A stretch of 64,000 nucleotides of DNA from Oerskovia douganii (GTDB taxonomy: Bacteria; Actinomycetota; Actinomycetes; Actinomycetales; Cellulomonadaceae), in contig NZ_JACSPN010000007.1 of assembly GCF_015142735.1 (NCBI RefSeq), positions 1-64,000 on the forward strand, in the 5' to 3' direction. Below are positions 61,696 through 64,000 of this stretch, one piece after another. The position numbers and the translations under genes were made by a program. A model generated the notes under the pieces. It ran no database searches. It was not told the origin of the DNA and was given only the letters and a program-made list of their open reading frames with translations. Position 1 is the first letter of the stretch; every line of letters starts with the position of its first letter.

Positions 61696-62508
61696 TCAGC
61701 CGACGCGGATGAACGTCGGGTTGTCCTGCCAGATCTTGCTGTGCTTGACCGTGCTGCCCGGGGTCGTGGCCTCGATCTGCATGCCGTTGCCGGCGTAGAT
61801 CGCGATGTGGCCCGGGGTCCAGATCAGGTCGCCGGGACGAGCCTCGGACGCCGAGACGGGCGTGCCCGCGTCGCGCTGCGCGCCCGACTGGTGGGGCAGC
61901 GAGACGCCGAGCTGCGCGTAGACGTACTTGACGAGGCCCGAGCAGTCGAACCCGCTCGGCGACGAGCCGCCGTAGACGTAGGGCACGCCGACGTACTTCA
62001 TGGCGATGTCGACGACCGCGGACCCGGAGGCCGCGGCGGCCGGGGCGGCGGCCGGAGCAGCCTGCGCGGCGGGCTGGGCACGCTCGACGCTGCGCGAGGC
62101 CGCGGCGGTGGTCCGCTCGGGAGCAGCAGCGGCGGCGGGCGCCGGTGCGGGGGCGGGCTCCGGCTCGGGCTCGGGCTCCGGTGCGGGGGTGACCGCGACG
62201 GTGGCCTGCTCGATCGGGAGGACCGCGTCGGCCGCGACGGTGACGGCAGGGCTGGTCGCGAGGGCCTCGCGAGCCTGCGCGGTCAGGGCGTCGAGGTCGA
62301 CGCTGCCGACCGACTTCGACTGGTCGCTCGCGGGAGCCGCGTTCGCGGGGGCTGCGAAGACCGAGAACAGCAGACCGGACGACGCGGCGACGACCGCGCT
62401 GCGACGGGCGACGGTGCTGACGCCGGACGCGGCGGAGCGGCTGAGAGAGGTCAAGGGCGTGATGGGGCGGTGCGCGGCACGGTGGCGCGCACGTGAGCGA
62501 GAGGTCAC
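61696..62508 (-). CDS. NlpC/P60 cell-wall endopeptidase (RipA/Rpf-associated type)
   Basis: A 270-aa secreted enzyme. Signal region RSAVVAASSGLLFSVFAAPANAA, a Pro/Ala/Glu-rich linker (residues about 105-150), and the NlpC/P60 domain with FDCSGLVKYVYAQLG (catalytic Cys), RPGDLIWTPGHIAIYAGNG (catalytic His) and the third polar residue downstream. It cleaves peptidoglycan stem peptides during cell separation. GTG start at 62508. Controlled by the c-di-AMP riboswitch upstream. Confidence 0.88.
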   Translation of the reverse strand: MTSRSRARHRAAHRPITPLTSLSRSAASGVSTVARRSAVVAASSGLLFSVFAAPANAAPASDQSKSVGSVDLDALTAQAREALATSPAVTVAADAVLPIEQATVAVTPAPEPEPEPEPAPAPAPAAAAAPERTTAAASRSVERAQPAAQAAPAAAPAAAASGSAVVDIAMKYVGVPYVYGGSSPSGFDCSGLVKYVYAQLGVSLPHQSGAQRDAGTPVSASEARPGDLIWTPGHIAIYAGNGMQIEATTPGSTVKHSKIWQDNPTFIRVG

Positions 62509-62523
62509 GTGTGTTTCTCCTGG

Positions 62524-62735
62524 ACGCCTGAGAGGTCAGCTGTCGGGTTCGGGTCGGAGAAAGCTCTACCCGGCCGTGCGGACCGAGGTCCGTCCGGCTT
62601 CACCCCAAGGGCACCGTCTCCGGTGCCCACAAGAATGGGTCCCCCACCCCTGCCATGGGTGTAGTACGTGGCTCCGGAGGTGACAGGGTTCGGCGTCCAC
62701 CGGAGCACTCCAGCGAGAGGGTTCTCAGCGGAGCA
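62524..62735 (-). promoter_or_regulatory. c-di-AMP riboswitch (ydaO/yuaA type)
   Basis: The leader read on the minus strand contains CCGAACCCTGTC, TTGGGGTGAAGCCGG, GGCCGGGTAGAGC and CCGACCCGAACCCGACAGCTGACCTC, the conserved blocks of the ydaO-yuaA class. Its ligand is c-di-AMP, which switches the expression of cell-wall hydrolases. The boundaries are approximate. Confidence 0.85.
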
Positions 62736-62741
62736 CGTTCG

Positions 62742-62770
62742 ACCGTACATGGCGGCGCAGCGATTGTCAC
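62742..62770 (-). promoter_or_regulatory. Promoter of the riboswitch-NlpC/P60 transcript
   Basis: On the minus strand -35 GTGACA (62765-62770) and -10 TACGGT (62742-62747) are separated by 17 nt, just upstream of the riboswitch. Confidence 0.55.
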
Positions 62771-62895
62771 AATGCGGTAACGAACCTCGCGAGTCGGACA
62801 CCTGTCCAACTCAGTGACGTGGCTCACCTCTGCGCGAGCACGGCGCGCGCCACCGTCCGTCGTCCCGCGCCGCGGATGCCCGGTCGGACGTCCGC

Positions 62896-63186
62896 TCAGG
62901 CGGGCTTCGTCGCCTTCCCGTCGAGCCACAGGGTGTCCGACGCATCCCGGTGCGTGCCCGTCGACCCGACGTGCTTGCTGTCGATCGTGGGCCCCTTCCT
63001 GATCACGTGGACGAGCGCCATCGCGTGCCCGCGCCCCAGGTCGTAGTCCTCCTTGAGCCACTCCACGATCACCCCCGCCGTGACCGACGGGTCGTCGAAC
63101 CCCTTGTCCTGCGCGATCGTCACGAGCTGGCGCGGCGTGAGACCGGTCTTGTCCTCGACGGCGTCCAGGTAGGCCTGGAAAGACAT
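62896..63186 (-). CDS. DUF4287-domain protein
   Basis: A 96-aa protein: MSFQAYLDAVEDKTGLTPRQLVTIAQDKGF and VIVEWLKEDYDLGRGHAMALVHVIRKG, the DUF4287 family pattern. A DNA- or RNA-binding role has been suggested for relatives but is unproven. Start ATG at 63186. The longer gap between the riboswitch and this gene (62771-62895) has no other feature. Confidence 0.82.
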   Translation of the reverse strand: MSFQAYLDAVEDKTGLTPRQLVTIAQDKGFDDPSVTAGVIVEWLKEDYDLGRGHAMALVHVIRKGPTIDSKHVGSTGTHRDASDTLWLDGKATKPA

Positions 63187-63311
63187 GGTGCTCCTCGATC
63201 TCAGCGGGGCTCAGGACGGTGCGGGACGCACGGTCGAGGGGAGAGACCGCCCGCGCGACCGGAACTCATCGGTCCCCCCGGCCTGCCCGCGCCGCGCCCG
63301 GCGGGCACCGC

Positions 63312-63926
63312 CTACCGCCCGAGCAGCGCGTCGATCTCCGCCATCTCCGCGGTCTGGACGTCGACCATGACCTGCGCGAGGTCGCGGAGCCCGGCGTGCC
63401 CACCGCCCTGGATCTCGCCCTCGGTCATGGCGATCGCGCCCTCGTGGTGCGCGTGCATGAGCTCGAGGAACGTCGTCTCCGCCTCCGCGACCGCGGTCGC
63501 GTCACCCGTGCTCGTGTCCGCGAGCCGCTCGAGCGAGCCCATCTGGTCGCTCGTCAGCATGCCGTTCGCGACGTGCACCGAGTGCATCTCCATGAGGTCG
63601 CCCATGGCCCAGGCGTCGGCCCAGCCGAGCATGGTCTCGATCTCCTCGGCCTGACCGTCGAGGATCCGCTGCGCGAGGTCCCGGGTCGGCGCGGTGACAC
63701 CGTCGACGGCCAGGATGATCTCGCTCATCTCGACGGCCTGCTCGTGGTGCGGGGTCATCATCGCGATGAAGTGCGTGTCGACGTCGTTGACCTCTGCCGG
63801 GGCCGCCCCGGCCCCGGCGGGCGACGCGCTCGCGTCCCCCGCGGAGGGTGTCCCACCGCCCGTCGAGCACCCCGCGAGGGTCGCGGCCAGGACGAGCGCG
63901 GTGAGGACGGCGGGCAGCTTCTTCAT
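63312..63926 (-). CDS. DUF305 copper/metal-associated lipoprotein
   Basis: A 204-aa lipoprotein: signal peptide with LAGC lipobox, a Gly/Ser/Ala linker, and two DUF305 repeats, MMTPHHEQAVEMSE and MHAHHEGAIAMTE, the HHE-like motif pairs. Family members are periplasmic metal-binding proteins. ATG at 63926 with a GGAGTCC upstream; the end of the window lies 74 nt further. Confidence 0.87.
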   Translation of the reverse strand: MKKLPAVLTALVLAATLAGCSTGGGTPSAGDASASPAGAGAAPAEVNDVDTHFIAMMTPHHEQAVEMSEIILAVDGVTAPTRDLAQRILDGQAEEIETMLGWADAWAMGDLMEMHSVHVANGMLTSDQMGSLERLADTSTGDATAVAEAETTFLELMHAHHEGAIAMTEGEIQGGGHAGLRDLAQVMVDVQTAEMAEIDALLGR

Positions 63927-64000
63927 GAGGACTCCGGTGTGTCTCGGGATCGCCGGGGCACGCGGGCGCCGGTTCCGGCGAGCGTCTCACCAGCGTAGAC

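Overview
The window is chromosomal DNA of very high G+C content (visually well above 70%) from an actinomycete. Gene families and style (WYL regulators, Lsr2-type domain, DUF305/DUF4287/DUF4307-like proteins, CE1758/CE1759-type LLM-FMN reductase pair, c-di-AMP riboswitch ahead of an NlpC/P60 hydrolase, many GTG starts, many apparently leaderless genes) fit Micrococcales, most likely a Cellulomonadaceae-type organism (Cellulomonas/Oerskovia/Cellulosimicrobium). The species assignment is inference. Most real genes can be separated from antisense shadow ORFs by conserved motifs and start signals. I saw no tRNA gene, insertion sequence or CRISPR array. An rRNA operon appears to start just left of position 1, because its leader and a promoter lie on the minus strand at the left edge.

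Layout. 1-15 kb: rrn leader; a WYL regulator divergent from a DrrAB-type drug ABC exporter; a RAMA-domain protein with a minisatellite; thiamine-binding protein, endonuclease IV, PEP carboxylase and a pyridoxal kinase; a NarL-type two-component system divergent from a VanY-like peptidase; a ClC channel. 15-30 kb: an HTTM membrane protein pair, DoxX, an LLM oxidoreductase/FMN reductase pair, YnfA, an ArsB/SLC13 permease broken by one in-frame amber codon, an epimerase, a FtsX/LolD-type ABC exporter with its TetR regulator, an Lrp regulator divergent from a DadA-type dehydrogenase, and RDD, FUSC and APH-type proteins. 30-34 kb: a compact type III polyketide synthase cluster (UbiA prenyltransferase divergent from PKS, ICMT-type methyltransferase and FAD monooxygenase), followed by a structured RNA/terminator and a tiny CxxC protein. 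34-47 kb: cupin, orphan LuxR HTH, GntR-MFS pair, Na+/H+ antiporter, TetR with a divergent DUF1304/MDR pair, CPBP protease, a second two-component system followed by a SpoIIE-type phosphatase, and an Lsr2-like C-terminal domain fused to a long acidic linker. 47-64 kb: a Cys-rich pentapeptide-repeat protein, a small antitoxin-like protein, quinone oxidoreductase, ArfB, a methyltransferase, an MBL hydrolase, a ROK-deacetylase-GPH symporter operon, a DUF4097 lipoprotein, an NmrA/HxlR divergent pair, hemerythrin, a uridine-kinase-like protein with a lost P-loop, the NlpC/P60 hydrolase under a c-di-AMP riboswitch, and DUF4287 and DUF305 proteins.

How the parts work together. The region is mostly a series of locally regulated modules, each a regulator next to its target with a visible palindromic operator (WYL/DrrAB, TetR/ABC, Lrp/DadA, TetR/DUF1304-MDR, ROK/sugar operon). 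The most interesting signals are: (i) the structured element with competing stems at 33699-33796 ahead of a 51-aa zinc-knuckle protein; (ii) the Lsr2-like domain on an acidic tail; (iii) a family of short palindromic elements with CGCCGTCGGGC arms, one copy of which sits in frame inside the DadA gene; (iv) the compact phenolic-lipid-type PKS cluster; (v) the RAMA-domain protein. Leaderless initiation (a -10 box 5-8 nt before the start codon) recurs in more than a dozen genes.
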